Shown here: positions 1 to 7,878 of the stretch, in pieces
Position numbering within the stretch: the stretch's first letter is position 1
Layout of the letters: each line of letters begins with the position of its first letter
From: DAISJM01 sp036821485
GTDB taxonomy: Bacteria; Verrucomicrobiota; Kiritimatiellia; CAIQIC01; JAGNIJ01
Direction: 5' to 3'
DNA length: 64,000 bases
Assembly: GCA_036821485.1 (NCBI GenBank)
Contig: DAISJM010000013.1
Coordinates: 8,023 to 72,022 of the forward strand
Made by a program: the position numbers and the translations under genes
Notes under the pieces: generated by a model
The model's database searches: none
Seen by the model: only the letters and a program-made list of their open reading frames with translations
Told to the model about the DNA's origin: nothing

Positions 1-983
1 TCGCGAATTGTATCGCGGTAGTAGGAGACGGTATTTCGCGCGCGGCGGGAGATTACGGCGCGCAATTTGTCGTCGGGGGTCGCGCGAACCCAATCGGGGA
101 CTTCGCAGCCCCAGAACAGGCAATGTCCGCGCAGGGAGATGCCGTTGGTCTGACACCACGCCGCCAGCAGATCACCTTTCTCATAGCGGACTTCTTCGAA
201 CTTCGACTCCATGGGCATCCACTTCAGCTCGTTTTCGGTCACAGCGTGGTTGAAGTAATGGCGTACGGCATCGGTGAACTGGCTCGTTTCCTCCGGCGTA
301 TATTTCTCTTCGAGGAACGCGGAGCCAAGAGCGGTGCCGAACGAAAACGCGTGCCGGACCATATCAACGGTGACGGTGACGTTTGTTGCCGGAGTGCCGT
401 CGGCTTGGAGCACGGTGACGGCCAGATCGCCCTTGCGAATCTGGTCGATGCGGCGCGCCGTGTCCTCGCGCAATTTCGCCTGTTGGGCGGCCAGGAAATC
501 CGTGTAGCCGGACGCGGGGAGGATGGTGGGGGTGGGCAGATTGCCGGGAGGGATCACGCTGAAGTCTTCGATGTGCAGATTACGGTCATCGTTGCCCTGC
601 AGATAGTCGTTGGCGAAGGCCATGGCAAGTTCGTGTTGGCCGGGCTCCAGTTCGAGCTCGAACGTATAGGGAGCCCAGTTGGTGGATGAGACTTCTGTCC
701 GGAGAACCGGCTGCCCATCCCGGAGAACGCGCATCACGGGCCACTCGCCGCCGGCGAAATCGCCGCGCGCGACGATGATGAAGGAGTAGGTGCCGGGCTG
801 GGCGACATCAATTACGCAGGCCGCCTGCCCACGCGTCCAAAAGGAGCAGATTCCATCCTTCAAGCTCCCCTCGGGGAGAAGAGTGAAATCCGGGGCCTTC
901 ACAGTCAGTGGTGCAGCAAAGGTTCCGGCGAGCAGGGCAAGAAACAGCGCGAGGGCTGTGAAGACTCGTACAGAAAGCTTCAT
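1..983 (-). CDS. Secreted GH10 endo-xylanase-like glycosidase, C-terminus cut by window edge
   Basis: The reading frame is open from the ATG at 983 to the window edge, giving about 327 residues with the rest outside. Residues 1-23 are a signal peptide. Residues about 24-145 form a beta-rich segment rich in aromatic and acidic residues, like the Ca-dependent xylan-binding modules found in front of GH10 enzymes. From about 185 the GH10 pattern starts: 'RHAFSFGTA', then 'ENELKWMPME', then 'NGISLRGHCLFWG'. These match the family's FPFGTA, ENxMKWxxxEP and RGHxLvWHxQ strings, although the last one reads WGCE instead of WHSQ. The acid/base and nucleophile glutamates would lie outside the window. AGGAG sits 5 nt before the ATG. 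The gene starts 17 bp after larC on the same strand. Family assignment is good; substrate (xylan or another beta-1,4-glycan) is inferred. Confidence 0.75.
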   Translation of the reverse strand, partial: MKLSVRVFTALALFLALLAGTFAAPLTVKAPDFTLLPEGSLKDGICSFWTRGQAACVIDVAQPGTYSFIIVARGDFAGGEWPVMRVLRDGQPVLRTEVSSTNWAPYTFELELEPGQHELAMAFANDYLQGNDDRNLHIEDFSVIPPGNLPTPTILPASGYTDFLAAQQAKLREDTARRIDQIRKGDLAVTVLQADGTPATNVTVTVDMVRHAFSFGTALGSAFLEEKYTPEETSQFTDAVRHYFNHAVTENELKWMPMESKFEEVRYEKGDLLAAWCQTNGISLRGHCLFWGCEVPDWVRATPDDKLRAVISRRARNTVSYYRDTIR

Positions 984-1000
984 GTGTTCTCCTTTGAACC

Positions 1001-2194
1001 CTATGACGAAGGTGTTTTCTTGCGCAACGCGGCGGATGCCTCCGCCGCAGCCTCGTAAGCCGCGCGTACGGGGATATTGTGCTCGCGCGAGCGCCGGATG
1101 CAGTCATCCATCTCGGGTGCAAAAACCGTGTCGCGTCCCTGCCAAGTCCCGATCTTCACACGAATGGAACCATACGGCGTCTGGACTTCGGCGAACCGAC
1201 GGGCCAGCACGGTCCGTTCCACGGTGTACTCGCGCACGCCAAACGTTGTGCTTTCGTGGAAGATCAGATCGATCATCTGCCGCTTGTTTCCGGGCTCGCA
1301 CAACACGGTCAGCAATGTGCCGGGCCGCTGCTTCTTCATCTGGACGGCGGTGGTGAAGACATCCAGTGCGCCGGTCTCGAGGAGGCGTTGCGTCAACGAG
1401 CCGAGCAGTTCAGGCGTCGTATCGTCGATATTGCATTCCAGCACGATGGCGAGTTCCGGGCTCGCGCCTGCAGCGGTTTCCAGCAGCGTGGCGCGGAGCA
1501 TGTTGGGACGGTGGTTAAGCTGGCGGTGGCCGAAGCTGCAGGCAGCGCGCACGATGCGGCTGCCCGGGGGTGGTGCGTCGAGCGTCTTCCATGCCGTCAG
1601 CAGCGCGGCGCCGGTCGGGGTGACGAGTTCAAACGGTTCATCCACCTGTACCACGGGGAATCCCTTGAGCAATTCCAACGTGGCGGGTGCGGGATTTGGA
1701 AATACGCCGTGCGCGCACTCGATGGTGCCGTGGCCGCACGGGAACGCGCCGACCGATACGCCATCGACTCCGAGACGGTGCAGACCGGAGCAGCAACCGA
1801 CGATATCCACGATGGAGTCCAGTGCGCCGACTTCGTGGAAATGAATCTTCTCCGGTGTTGTCCCGTGAACACGCGCCTCGGCCTCGGCAATACGCTCGAA
1901 CACCTTGAGGCTGGCGGCCTTGACCGGGGCGGGAAGCGCCGACAAATCAATCATTTCCCGGATTTCCGGCAGTCCACGCCCGTGATGATGGTGCGGCTCG
2001 TGAGCGTGAACAGTGACTTGTGTGCCGGTGAGGTGGTGGGACGTTACAGGCTGCGCTTCGATTTGGAAGTGTTCGATGGGGAGTTGGGCGATGTCATGCT
2101 CCAGGTCGCGTGGATTCACTCCGAGCCCGATGAGCGTGCCGAGGATCATGTCCCCGCTTGCGCCGCTGACGCACTCGAAGTGGAGCGTTTTCAT
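1001..2194 (-). CDS. larC: LarC, nickel insertion protein of the nickel-pincer cofactor pathway
   Basis: 397 residues from the start MKTLHFECVSGASGDMILGT, which is the family's N-terminus. LarC uses CTP to insert nickel into pyridinium-3,5-bisthiocarboxylic acid mononucleotide, giving the cofactor of lactate racemase and related enzymes. The His-rich stretch 'HAHEPHHHHGRGL' and the conserved 'HFHEVGALDSIVDIVG' and 'TPTGAALL' motifs are present. The frame is uninterrupted, so this is a fused larC without the programmed frameshift known in lactobacilli. The ATG overlaps the larB stop by 4 nt (ATGA), which fixes the start; a longer reading frame upstream of it only shadows larB. No larE and no LarA-type racemase lies in the window. 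Confidence 0.93.
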   Translation of the reverse strand: MKTLHFECVSGASGDMILGTLIGLGVNPRDLEHDIAQLPIEHFQIEAQPVTSHHLTGTQVTVHAHEPHHHHGRGLPEIREMIDLSALPAPVKAASLKVFERIAEAEARVHGTTPEKIHFHEVGALDSIVDIVGCCSGLHRLGVDGVSVGAFPCGHGTIECAHGVFPNPAPATLELLKGFPVVQVDEPFELVTPTGAALLTAWKTLDAPPPGSRIVRAACSFGHRQLNHRPNMLRATLLETAAGASPELAIVLECNIDDTTPELLGSLTQRLLETGALDVFTTAVQMKKQRPGTLLTVLCEPGNKRQMIDLIFHESTTFGVREYTVERTVLARRFAEVQTPYGSIRVKIGTWQGRDTVFAPEMDDCIRRSREHNIPVRAAYEAAAEASAALRKKTPSS

Positions 2195-2940
2195 GAGGGC
2201 TCTCCGACACGGTTGATCAGCGCTGCGGTAACGCCTGCGCCGAAGCCGTTGTCGATATTCACCACGGTGATGCCCGGGACGCAAGTGTTCAGCATGGCCA
2301 GCAGGGCGGCGATGCCGTGGAGGCTGGTGCCGTAGCCGACGCTCGTGGGGACCGCGATGATGGGTTTGTCGATCAGGCCGCCGACAACGGACGGGAGTGC
2401 GCCTTCCATGCCGGCGACGACTACGACGGCGCGACAGTCGCGCAACATGTCGACGTGTTTCATGAGACGATGCAATCCGGCGACGCCGACGTCGAACACG
2501 CGGTCTACGCGCGCACCCATCCATTCAGCCGTCAGGGCGGCTTCTTCGGCGACGGGAATATCAGACGTGCCGGCGCTGACAACGGCCACATGTCCGACCG
2601 GAGCCGGGCGGGCGACGACGTCGATCGTGATCACGCGGGCTGCCGCGTGGTAGTGCGCCGCGGTGTGGACGCGCGAAACAGCGTCGAACATTTCCTGGGT
2701 GGCGCGCGTGCAGAGAGCATTCTGGCCGGCCTTCTTGAAAACATCGATGATCTGAATGACCTGTTCCGGCGTCTTGCCTGACGAGAAGATGACTTCCGGG
2801 AGACCTCGCCGACGATGGCGTTCAACATCGATGCGCGCGAAACCCAGATCCTCCTCGGCCTTGCGGTCGAGCAGGCGAAGGGCTTCCGTCACCGGCATCT
2901 CGCCGGATGCGACCTTCTTCAGCAGGTGGTCCAGTTGCAT
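2191..2940 (-). CDS. larB: LarB, pyridinium-3,5-biscarboxylic acid mononucleotide synthase
   Basis: 249 residues. LarB carboxylates and hydrolyses nicotinic acid adenine dinucleotide, the first step of nickel-pincer cofactor synthesis. The C-terminal half is a PurE-like (AIR carboxylase) fold with 'VSAGTSDIPVAEEA', 'VVVAGMEGALPSVVGGL' and 'PIIAVPTSVGYG', the family's nucleotide and CO2-binding strings. The N-terminal 'FARIDVERHRRRGLPEVIFSSGKTPEQ' is also typical. Length is normal for the family. It is translationally coupled to larC by a 4 nt overlap. The gene follows the TPR gene with a 97 bp gap that has no clear terminator. Confidence 0.93.
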   Translation of the reverse strand: MQLDHLLKKVASGEMPVTEALRLLDRKAEEDLGFARIDVERHRRRGLPEVIFSSGKTPEQVIQIIDVFKKAGQNALCTRATQEMFDAVSRVHTAAHYHAAARVITIDVVARPAPVGHVAVVSAGTSDIPVAEEAALTAEWMGARVDRVFDVGVAGLHRLMKHVDMLRDCRAVVVVAGMEGALPSVVGGLIDKPIIAVPTSVGYGTSLHGIAALLAMLNTCVPGITVVNIDNGFGAGVTAALINRVGEPS

Positions 2941-3037
2941 GGGATGAGGATGCTTTGTGCCGGTTGATCGGTCAAGGCGGGTTTATGCGCGAATGGGTTC
3001 ATGACGGGCATATCCGCGACCCGTGCCCGGCGTTACC

Positions 3038-4147
3038 CTACGGATTCTGGCCCGGCTGTGTCACTTCGGGATAGAGTTTGGCGGCCAGTTCCTGGAAAGG
3101 CGGGTATTCCCGGATGGCGTTGAAATCGTTGTCGGCGAGGAACCGCTGGCAGATCACGGGCGAGCAGTACTCGGTGCCCTTGCGGATCCACTTCATCGCC
3201 TCGTCGAAATTTCGTTCGAGGACGTAGCTGATGGCCATGTTGAAATAGGTGTTCGCGATCTGTGGATTCATCTTGATGATCGTTTCGAGTTGTTCGCGCG
3301 CTTCGGGGTAGCGCCCGAGGCGGATGAGAGCTACGGCGAGATTATTCCGGGGCCCGGGATCGTTTGGTACCTGGGCGAGTGCCCGTTCGAGGTAGTCGGC
3401 AGCCTCCGCATAGCGGCCGCGCGCGAGATAGAGCAGGCCAAGATTCAGAAAAGCGACCTGGTAGGAAGGATCGATCTGGAGCGAGGCCTGCAGGAGTTCC
3501 TCGGCCTTGTCCATCATGCCCTTCTGCATGTAGGCGGTGGACAGGTTGTTGTAGGTCTCGGCGTTGTACGGGTCGAGTCGCATTGCCTTCTCGAGGATGG
3601 CGATGGCTTGGTCGAACTGGCCGCGCTGGGTGTAGACGACGCCGAGAAGGCGCAAACCGGCGTTCATATCAGGGGCCAGTTCGAGCGCCTTGCGGGCATG
3701 TGTCTCGGCGCTGTTCCAGTCGCGCGCGACGAGGTAGTCGTTTGCGGTTCTTGTCTCGGCCATGGCCTGTGCCATTCTCTCGGGATCGACAGCCGTGCCG
3801 CCGCGCGGCGCAGGCTGTTCGCGCATGGTGGAGTCGACGGATCGCTCTCCGGCGGCGCGAAACATCGTGCTGGTGACGCGCTGCTGTCGTGCGAGGAGCG
3901 CCGTGGTGTCGAGCGGGCCTTCGGCTTCCTGCTCTTCGGCTCTCCGGGCAGCCTTCTGTTCCTGCTGGTAGATCATCCACGTCGAAGCACCGAGAAGTCC
4001 AAGCATCAGCAGGGTGAAGCCGATGGTGTTCCGCCAGGTTCTTGCGCGGACCTGGGCGCCGGTGGGCTCAACGATGCTGGTGGTCTCGGGTGGTTTACCC
4101 TGAGATTCGGGTTCGGTGGTCTTGTAAATATCGCGGTTTTCCGTCAT
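3038..4147 (-). CDS. Membrane-anchored TPR-repeat protein
   Basis: 369 residues. Residues about 1-40 are cytoplasmic, hydrophilic and rich in P, T and E. A single hydrophobic segment (TIGFTLLMLGLLGASTWMIY, about 41-60) anchors the protein. It is followed by a charged Gln/Glu/Ala-rich stretch and then about five tetratricopeptide repeats, seen as A/L/Y/N heptads such as 'LGVVYTQRGQFDQAIAILEKA' and 'YNNLSTAYMQKGMMDKAEELL'. TPRs are protein-binding scaffolds, so the role here is likely assembly of an envelope complex, but the partner cannot be named. It lies 77 bp after trpG on the same strand and may be read through from that operon, although no shared function is apparent. Confidence 0.8.
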   Translation of the reverse strand: MTENRDIYKTTEPESQGKPPETTSIVEPTGAQVRARTWRNTIGFTLLMLGLLGASTWMIYQQEQKAARRAEEQEAEGPLDTTALLARQQRVTSTMFRAAGERSVDSTMREQPAPRGGTAVDPERMAQAMAETRTANDYLVARDWNSAETHARKALELAPDMNAGLRLLGVVYTQRGQFDQAIAILEKAMRLDPYNAETYNNLSTAYMQKGMMDKAEELLQASLQIDPSYQVAFLNLGLLYLARGRYAEAADYLERALAQVPNDPGPRNNLAVALIRLGRYPEAREQLETIIKMNPQIANTYFNMAISYVLERNFDEAMKWIRKGTEYCSPVICQRFLADNDFNAIREYPPFQELAAKLYPEVTQPGQNP

Positions 4148-4224
4148 GGCGCGGCTCCAGCTTCCATGCGGGAAGCTACGTCATTTCCCGCTGCGATACA
4201 AGCACCCCGGTTCCCGTGTCGGAT

Positions 4225-4788
4225 TCAGAGCGAGAGAAAATTGCGCAGGATCTGCATGCCATTCTGGGTCAGGATTGACTCGGGATGGAACTGCACGCCG
4301 TACACGGGCAATTCGCGGTGCCGGAGGCCCATGATTTCGCCCTGATCGGTATCGGCCGTGATCTCGAGCACCGGGGGGAGGGAGGCGCGTTCCACCAGCA
4401 GCGAGTGGTAGCGGATGGCCTCGAAAGGGTTGGCCATGCCGGCGAAGAGACCCTTGCCGTTGTGCTGAATCATCGAGGTTTTCCCGTGCATGAGACGGCC
4501 GGCGCGGACGACGCGTCCGCCGTAGACCTGGCCGATGCATTGGTGGCCGAGACATACGCCGAGCACAGGGATGATCGGCCCCATCCTGGCGATTACGTCG
4601 CAGGAGATGCCGGCCTGCGATGGGGCACAAGGGCCGGGGCTGATGACGATACGCTCAGGCTTCATGGCGGCGACCTCGTCGGGCGTTGTCTCGTTGTTGC
4701 GGACGACGCGAAGTTCCGCGCCCAACTCGCCGAAGTACTGGACCAGGTTGTAGGTGAAGGAATCGTAGTTATCGATGACGAGGATCAT
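4225..4788 (-). CDS. trpG: Anthranilate synthase glutamine amidotransferase subunit (component II)
   Basis: 187 residues, the usual length for a stand-alone TrpG/PabA. It releases ammonia from glutamine for TrpE (or PabB). The triad is complete: Cys79 in GVCLGHQ, and His168 and Glu170 in QFHPES. The oxyanion-loop motif 'SPGPCAPSQAG' is also present. It follows trpE by only 3 bp, which supports TrpG over a dedicated PabA, though such subunits often serve both pathways. The N-terminus MILVIDNYDSFTYNLV is the family's usual start. Confidence 0.95.
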   Translation of the reverse strand: MILVIDNYDSFTYNLVQYFGELGAELRVVRNNETTPDEVAAMKPERIVISPGPCAPSQAGISCDVIARMGPIIPVLGVCLGHQCIGQVYGGRVVRAGRLMHGKTSMIQHNGKGLFAGMANPFEAIRYHSLLVERASLPPVLEITADTDQGEIMGLRHRELPVYGVQFHPESILTQNGMQILRNFLSL

Positions 4789-4791
4789 GGT

Positions 4792-6330
4792 TCAACCTTT
4801 TGCTTTCGGCATGGATTTGCGCGCGGCGGCGAAATGTCGCGCGAGGGCCAAGGCTTTGAACATTCCGCGCGCCTTGTTTCGCGTCTCCTCGTACTCCAGG
4901 TTCGGGTCCGAGTCCGCCACGATGCCTGCGCCCGCCTGCACATAGGCCTTGTTGACGTCGAGAATGATGGTGCGGATGGTGATGCACGAGTCGAGGTTGC
5001 CGTCGAAACTGAAGTAGCCGACCGCGCCTGCGTAGGGGCCACGCTTGGACTTCTCCAACTCGGCGATGATTTCCATCGCACGGATTTTGGGCGCGCCGCT
5101 GACGGTGCCCGCGGGGAATGTCGCCCGCATCAGTTCGTACGCGTCCATGTCCGGCCGCAGGTCGCCGGTCACATCCGATACGATGTGCATGACGTGGCTG
5201 TAGCGCTCGATCACCATGAGTTCCGGCACGCGGACGCTGCCGTAGCGGCAGACGCGGCCGAGGTCGTTTCTCGCGAGATCGACCAGCATGATGTGCTCGG
5301 CGCGCTCCTTCGGGTCGGCGAGGAGTTGCTCCGCGAGCTGGTTGTCGATGGTTGGGTCGCTTGAGCGCGGCCGCGTACCCGCAATGGGTCGGACCTCGGC
5401 GCGCCCCTCTTCACCACGGACGTGGACCTCGGGTGACGAGCCGACCAGTGCGCTGCCGCCGAGATCGAGGCAGAACATGTAGGGCGAGGGGTTGATCGCG
5501 CGCAACGCGCGGTAGGCGTCCAGCGAGTCGCCATCGAAGTCCGTCTCAAAGCGCTGGGAGAGGACAACCTGGATGATGTCGCCGGCGCGGATGAATTCCT
5601 TGGCCTGCTCGACAGACGTTACGAAGTCTTCGCGGCTGACGTTTGAATCGGGCACGATTTCGCCGAGGTAAGCGGAGCTGTCGATCATCGTGCTGGATTT
5701 GGGCGTGCGGAGGGCGTCGCAGAGCGCGTCGATCGTGTGGATGGCGTCGTCGTAGGCTTTCTCCGGCGAGCCGTCGATGAAAGCGTTCGCGATGATTCGC
5801 ACGCTGTGACGGACGCGGTCGAAGATGATCAGGGCGTCGGTGACCATGAACACCATGTCGGGCGCGCGCAGCGCGTTGTCCGTGCGAAGTGGCACGCTCT
5901 TCTCGAAGTACTGGACCGCATCGTAACCGAGGAACCCGACCGCGCCGCCGGTGAACCGGGGGAGGGCAGTGTCGCGCACGGGCCGAAACGGGGCCATATA
6001 CTCCTTCAGCACGACCAGCGGGTCAGCATCCTCGTGGATCGTCTTCTCCGGTTCGCCGGGACGCTGCAGGGTCACGCGACGGCCGTACGCGCGCAGGATG
6101 GCGCGCGGCGCGCCGCCGATAAAGGAGTAGCGGCCGACGTTCTCGCCGCCTTCCACGCTTTCGAGGAGGAAGGTGTGTGAGGCATGATCGTGTTTCCGGA
6201 GAAACTCGCGGACCTTGTCGTAGGCCGACACGGGCGTATCCTGGTCGGCGAAAAGCTCGCGCCAGACGGGAATGAGATTCCCGGCGGCGGCTTTCTCAAG
6301 AAACGTCTTCTTGTCGGGGTTATAGGACAT
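4792..6330 (-). CDS. trpE: Anthranilate synthase component I
   Basis: 512 residues. Converts chorismate plus ammonia to anthranilate, the first committed step of tryptophan synthesis. The C-terminal chorismate-binding domain is complete, with 'RPIAGTRPR', 'EHIMLVDLARNDLGRV', 'FPAGTVSGAPKIRAME' and 'YAGAVGYFSFDGNLD'. Near residue 55 the 'TFLLESVEGG' string contains the LLES element that binds tryptophan in feedback-inhibited TrpE proteins, so allosteric inhibition is expected. The start ATG directly abuts the hisI stop with no intervening base, showing one transcript with hisI and hisF upstream and trpG downstream. Confidence 0.95.
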   Translation of the reverse strand: MSYNPDKKTFLEKAAAGNLIPVWRELFADQDTPVSAYDKVREFLRKHDHASHTFLLESVEGGENVGRYSFIGGAPRAILRAYGRRVTLQRPGEPEKTIHEDADPLVVLKEYMAPFRPVRDTALPRFTGGAVGFLGYDAVQYFEKSVPLRTDNALRAPDMVFMVTDALIIFDRVRHSVRIIANAFIDGSPEKAYDDAIHTIDALCDALRTPKSSTMIDSSAYLGEIVPDSNVSREDFVTSVEQAKEFIRAGDIIQVVLSQRFETDFDGDSLDAYRALRAINPSPYMFCLDLGGSALVGSSPEVHVRGEEGRAEVRPIAGTRPRSSDPTIDNQLAEQLLADPKERAEHIMLVDLARNDLGRVCRYGSVRVPELMVIERYSHVMHIVSDVTGDLRPDMDAYELMRATFPAGTVSGAPKIRAMEIIAELEKSKRGPYAGAVGYFSFDGNLDSCITIRTIILDVNKAYVQAGAGIVADSDPNLEYEETRNKARGMFKALALARHFAAARKSMPKAKG

Positions 6331-6741
6331 TTACGTATCCGTGTTTTCGAGTGTTCCGTTTTCGAGTTTCAGTTTCCGGTAGTAGCAGTTACGCGGCGCA
6401 CCGTTTTTGTTCTTGGTGTGGCAGATGCCGCCCCGTCGCGGGCGCACCTTGTAGAGCAGCGAATTCTGTTCGCAGTTCACGCGGACCTCGACGAGGTCAA
6501 ACGTCTCGCCGGAGGTCTTGCCCTTCTCCCACAGCTCGTTGCGCGAGGTGCTCCAGAGCACGAGCGAGCGCGTCTCGACTGACTTGCGGAACGCCAATTC
6601 GTTCGTGTAGGCGACCAGGATCACTTCGTTTGTGTCCGCGTTCTGCACGGCGACCGGGATGATGCCGGGGCTGGAGGCAACAGCTTTTTCCAGCTTGGCA
6701 AAATCCAGCTTTAATTTGGACGTCTCTTCGATCTTGCTCAT
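6331..6741 (-). CDS. hisI: Phosphoribosyl-AMP cyclohydrolase family protein with altered metal motif
   Basis: 136 residues, stand-alone (no HisE domain). HisI opens the purine ring of PR-AMP in histidine synthesis. Family strings are present: 'VILVAYTNELAF', 'LVLWSTSRNELWEKGKTSGE' and 'GGICHTK...NCYYRK'. The usual acidic D-C-D-x-D magnesium motif reads N89-C90-E91-Q92-N93, so all three aspartates are replaced. The two C-terminal zinc cysteines, C107 and C119, are 12 apart instead of about 7. This could be a divergent active subfamily or a changed function. Its place between hisF and trpE keeps the amino-acid biosynthesis context. Confidence 0.85.
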   Translation of the reverse strand: MSKIEETSKLKLDFAKLEKAVASSPGIIPVAVQNADTNEVILVAYTNELAFRKSVETRSLVLWSTSRNELWEKGKTSGETFDLVEVRVNCEQNSLLYKVRPRRGGICHTKNKNGAPRNCYYRKLKLENGTLENTDT

Positions 6742-6842
6742 ACCAGCACCTCGTCTGAATGACCAATGCTCAATGTCCTAATGACCAGGGAATGACCAAG
6801 TCTTGGAATGCTTCTTGGGCATTCGGGTTTGGTCATTGATCA
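6742..6842 (-). repeat. hisF-hisI spacer with nested inverted repeat and degenerate AATGACC repeats
   Basis: The 101 bp gap has AATGACCAA at 6791-6799 facing TTGGTCATT at 6829-6837. Inside it is a second stem, GAATGC (6806-6811) against GCATTC (6819-6824). Further AATGACC/AATGCTC-like units of about 7-8 nt lie at 6758-6790. No T-run follows, so it is not a simple terminator. It may be an mRNA processing or stability hairpin, or a dispersed intergenic repeat. Confidence 0.6.
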
Positions 6843-7640
6843 TTACTGCATCCTCACCTCAACGCCCCGGTCCCTGAGATACTGCTTTACCTGCGGAATG
6901 GTGAACTCGCCGAAATGAAAGATGGATGCGGCGAGCACGGCGTCCGCCTTGCCCTTCACCACGCCATCGTACAGGTGCTCAAGCGTGCCGACGCCGCCCG
7001 AGGCGATGACCGGGACGCCGACCGCCTCGGCAATCGCGCGGGTCAGTTCGAGATCGTAGCCCGCCTTGGTGCCGTCGCGGTCCATGCTGGTGAGCAGTAT
7101 TTCGCCCGCGCCGCGTTCGACCCCTTCGCGCGCCCACGCCACGGCATCGCGTTCTGTCGGCTTTCGGCCGCCGTGCGTGTAGACGATCCAGCCTTGCCCC
7201 GGCGTCGTACCTGGCGAAGCCGGGCCGGGTCCGTTGGTCCGGCGCTTTGCGTCGATGGCGAGCACGATGCACTGGCTGCCGAACTGGCGCGAGGTCTCGT
7301 TGATGATCTCCGGATTCTGCACCGCCGCCGTGTTGAGCGACACCTTGTCGGCGCCGGCCTGGAGCATCTTGCGGATATCGCCGCTCACGCGCACGCCGCC
7401 GCCCACGGTCAACGGCATGAACACTTCCTTTGCGACGGCGCGCACGACCTCGACGATCGTGTCGCGCGCCTCGTGCGAGGCGGTGATGTCGAGGAAGGTC
7501 AGTTCATCCGCGCCCTGTTCCTCGTAGGCGCGCGCGACGGCGACGGGGTCGCCGGCGTCGCGAAGTTGAACGAACTTCACGCCTTTGACCACGCGCCCGT
7601 TCGCAATGTCGAGGCACGGTATAATGCGTTTTGCCAACAT
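6843..7640 (-). CDS. hisF: Imidazole glycerol phosphate synthase cyclase subunit
   Basis: 265 residues from the ATG at 7640 (MLAKRIIPCLDI). HisF closes the imidazole ring using PRFAR and ammonia from HisH, giving IGP and AICAR. The (beta/alpha)8 motifs are intact: catalytic Asp11 in 'CLDI', 'DELTFLDITAS', 'PLTVGGGVR', 'GADKVSLNTAA', the second catalytic Asp in 'VLAIDAKRR', 'GEILLTSMDRDGTKAGYD' and 'VIASGGVG'. No HisH or other his gene except hisI is nearby. A reading frame continues upstream to 7742, but that part overlaps the terminator hairpin, so the internal ATG with its normal N-terminus is used. Confidence 0.95.
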   Translation of the reverse strand: MLAKRIIPCLDIANGRVVKGVKFVQLRDAGDPVAVARAYEEQGADELTFLDITASHEARDTIVEVVRAVAKEVFMPLTVGGGVRVSGDIRKMLQAGADKVSLNTAAVQNPEIINETSRQFGSQCIVLAIDAKRRTNGPGPASPGTTPGQGWIVYTHGGRKPTERDAVAWAREGVERGAGEILLTSMDRDGTKAGYDLELTRAIAEAVGVPVIASGGVGTLEHLYDGVVKGKADAVLAASIFHFGEFTIPQVKQYLRDRGVEVRMQ

Positions 7641-7708
7641 GATCGTTTCCTTCGCCCTCCTTCGCCCCGGCATGGGGCTTCGGAGGGTTGTCATCCGAAG
7701 CAGAAAAC

Positions 7709-7811
7709 AAAAAACCCCCGATTTCTCGGGGGTCCACAACACAGTCGGAGAGCATCAGTCCCGACTGGGGACCCCGTCTCGCCAAACCTGATGCGATCCA
7801 CTGTTCTTCAT
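7709..7811 (-). promoter_or_regulatory. Candidate transcription attenuator ahead of hisF-hisI-trpE-trpG
   Basis: Read on the minus strand. A strong intrinsic terminator is formed by 7732-7726 (CCCCCGA), a 4 nt loop, then 7721-7715 (TCGGGGG) and six T at 7714-7709. Its 5' arm can instead pair upstream: GGGGTCC (7775-7769) with GGACCCC (7735-7729), extended by CAGTCGG (7767-7761) with CCGACTG (7748-7742), which is an antiterminator. A third stem, GCATCAG (7794-7788) with CTGATGC (7758-7752), would break the antiterminator. The first arm lies inside a short leader reading frame. Three mutually exclusive stems plus a leader frame is the layout of amino-acid attenuators. The pairing is seen in sequence; the regulation is inferred. 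Confidence 0.6.
7755..7811 (-). CDS. Possible 18-residue leader peptide of the hisF-trp attenuator
   Basis: ATG at 7811-7809, stop TGA at 7757-7755, peptide MKNSGSHQVWRDGVPSRD. It holds one His codon (position 7) and one Trp codon (position 10), matching an operon of his and trp genes. A ribosome halted at either codon would cover the GCATCAG arm and favour the antiterminator. There are no tandem His or Trp codons and no clear Shine-Dalgarno site. The likely transcription start is only a few nt upstream, so translation would be nearly leaderless. Low confidence that it is translated. Confidence 0.35.
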   Translation of the reverse strand: MKNSGSHQVWRDGVPSRD

Positions 7812-7821
7812 AACGCAAGTC

Positions 7822-7849
7822 ACTTTACACACGACGGCACGCCGTGCAA
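7822..7849 (-). promoter_or_regulatory. Candidate sigma-70 promoter of the hisF operon
   Basis: On the minus strand TTGCAC (7849-7844), a 16 bp spacer, then TAAAGT (7827-7822). Transcription would begin near 7815, just before the leader reading frame and about 100 nt before the terminator hairpin. This spacing suits an attenuated leader. Confidence 0.4.
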
Positions 7850-7878
7850 GACTATTTGCCGGTTTGCCGGAGCAACAC

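Noticed and set aside
1079..2335. Long open frames on the plus strand opposite larC, larB, the TPR gene, trpG and trpE (up to 440 codons)
   Set aside because: They are antisense shadows produced by high third-position GC. Their translations lack protein-like motifs, and the opposite strand carries clear families.
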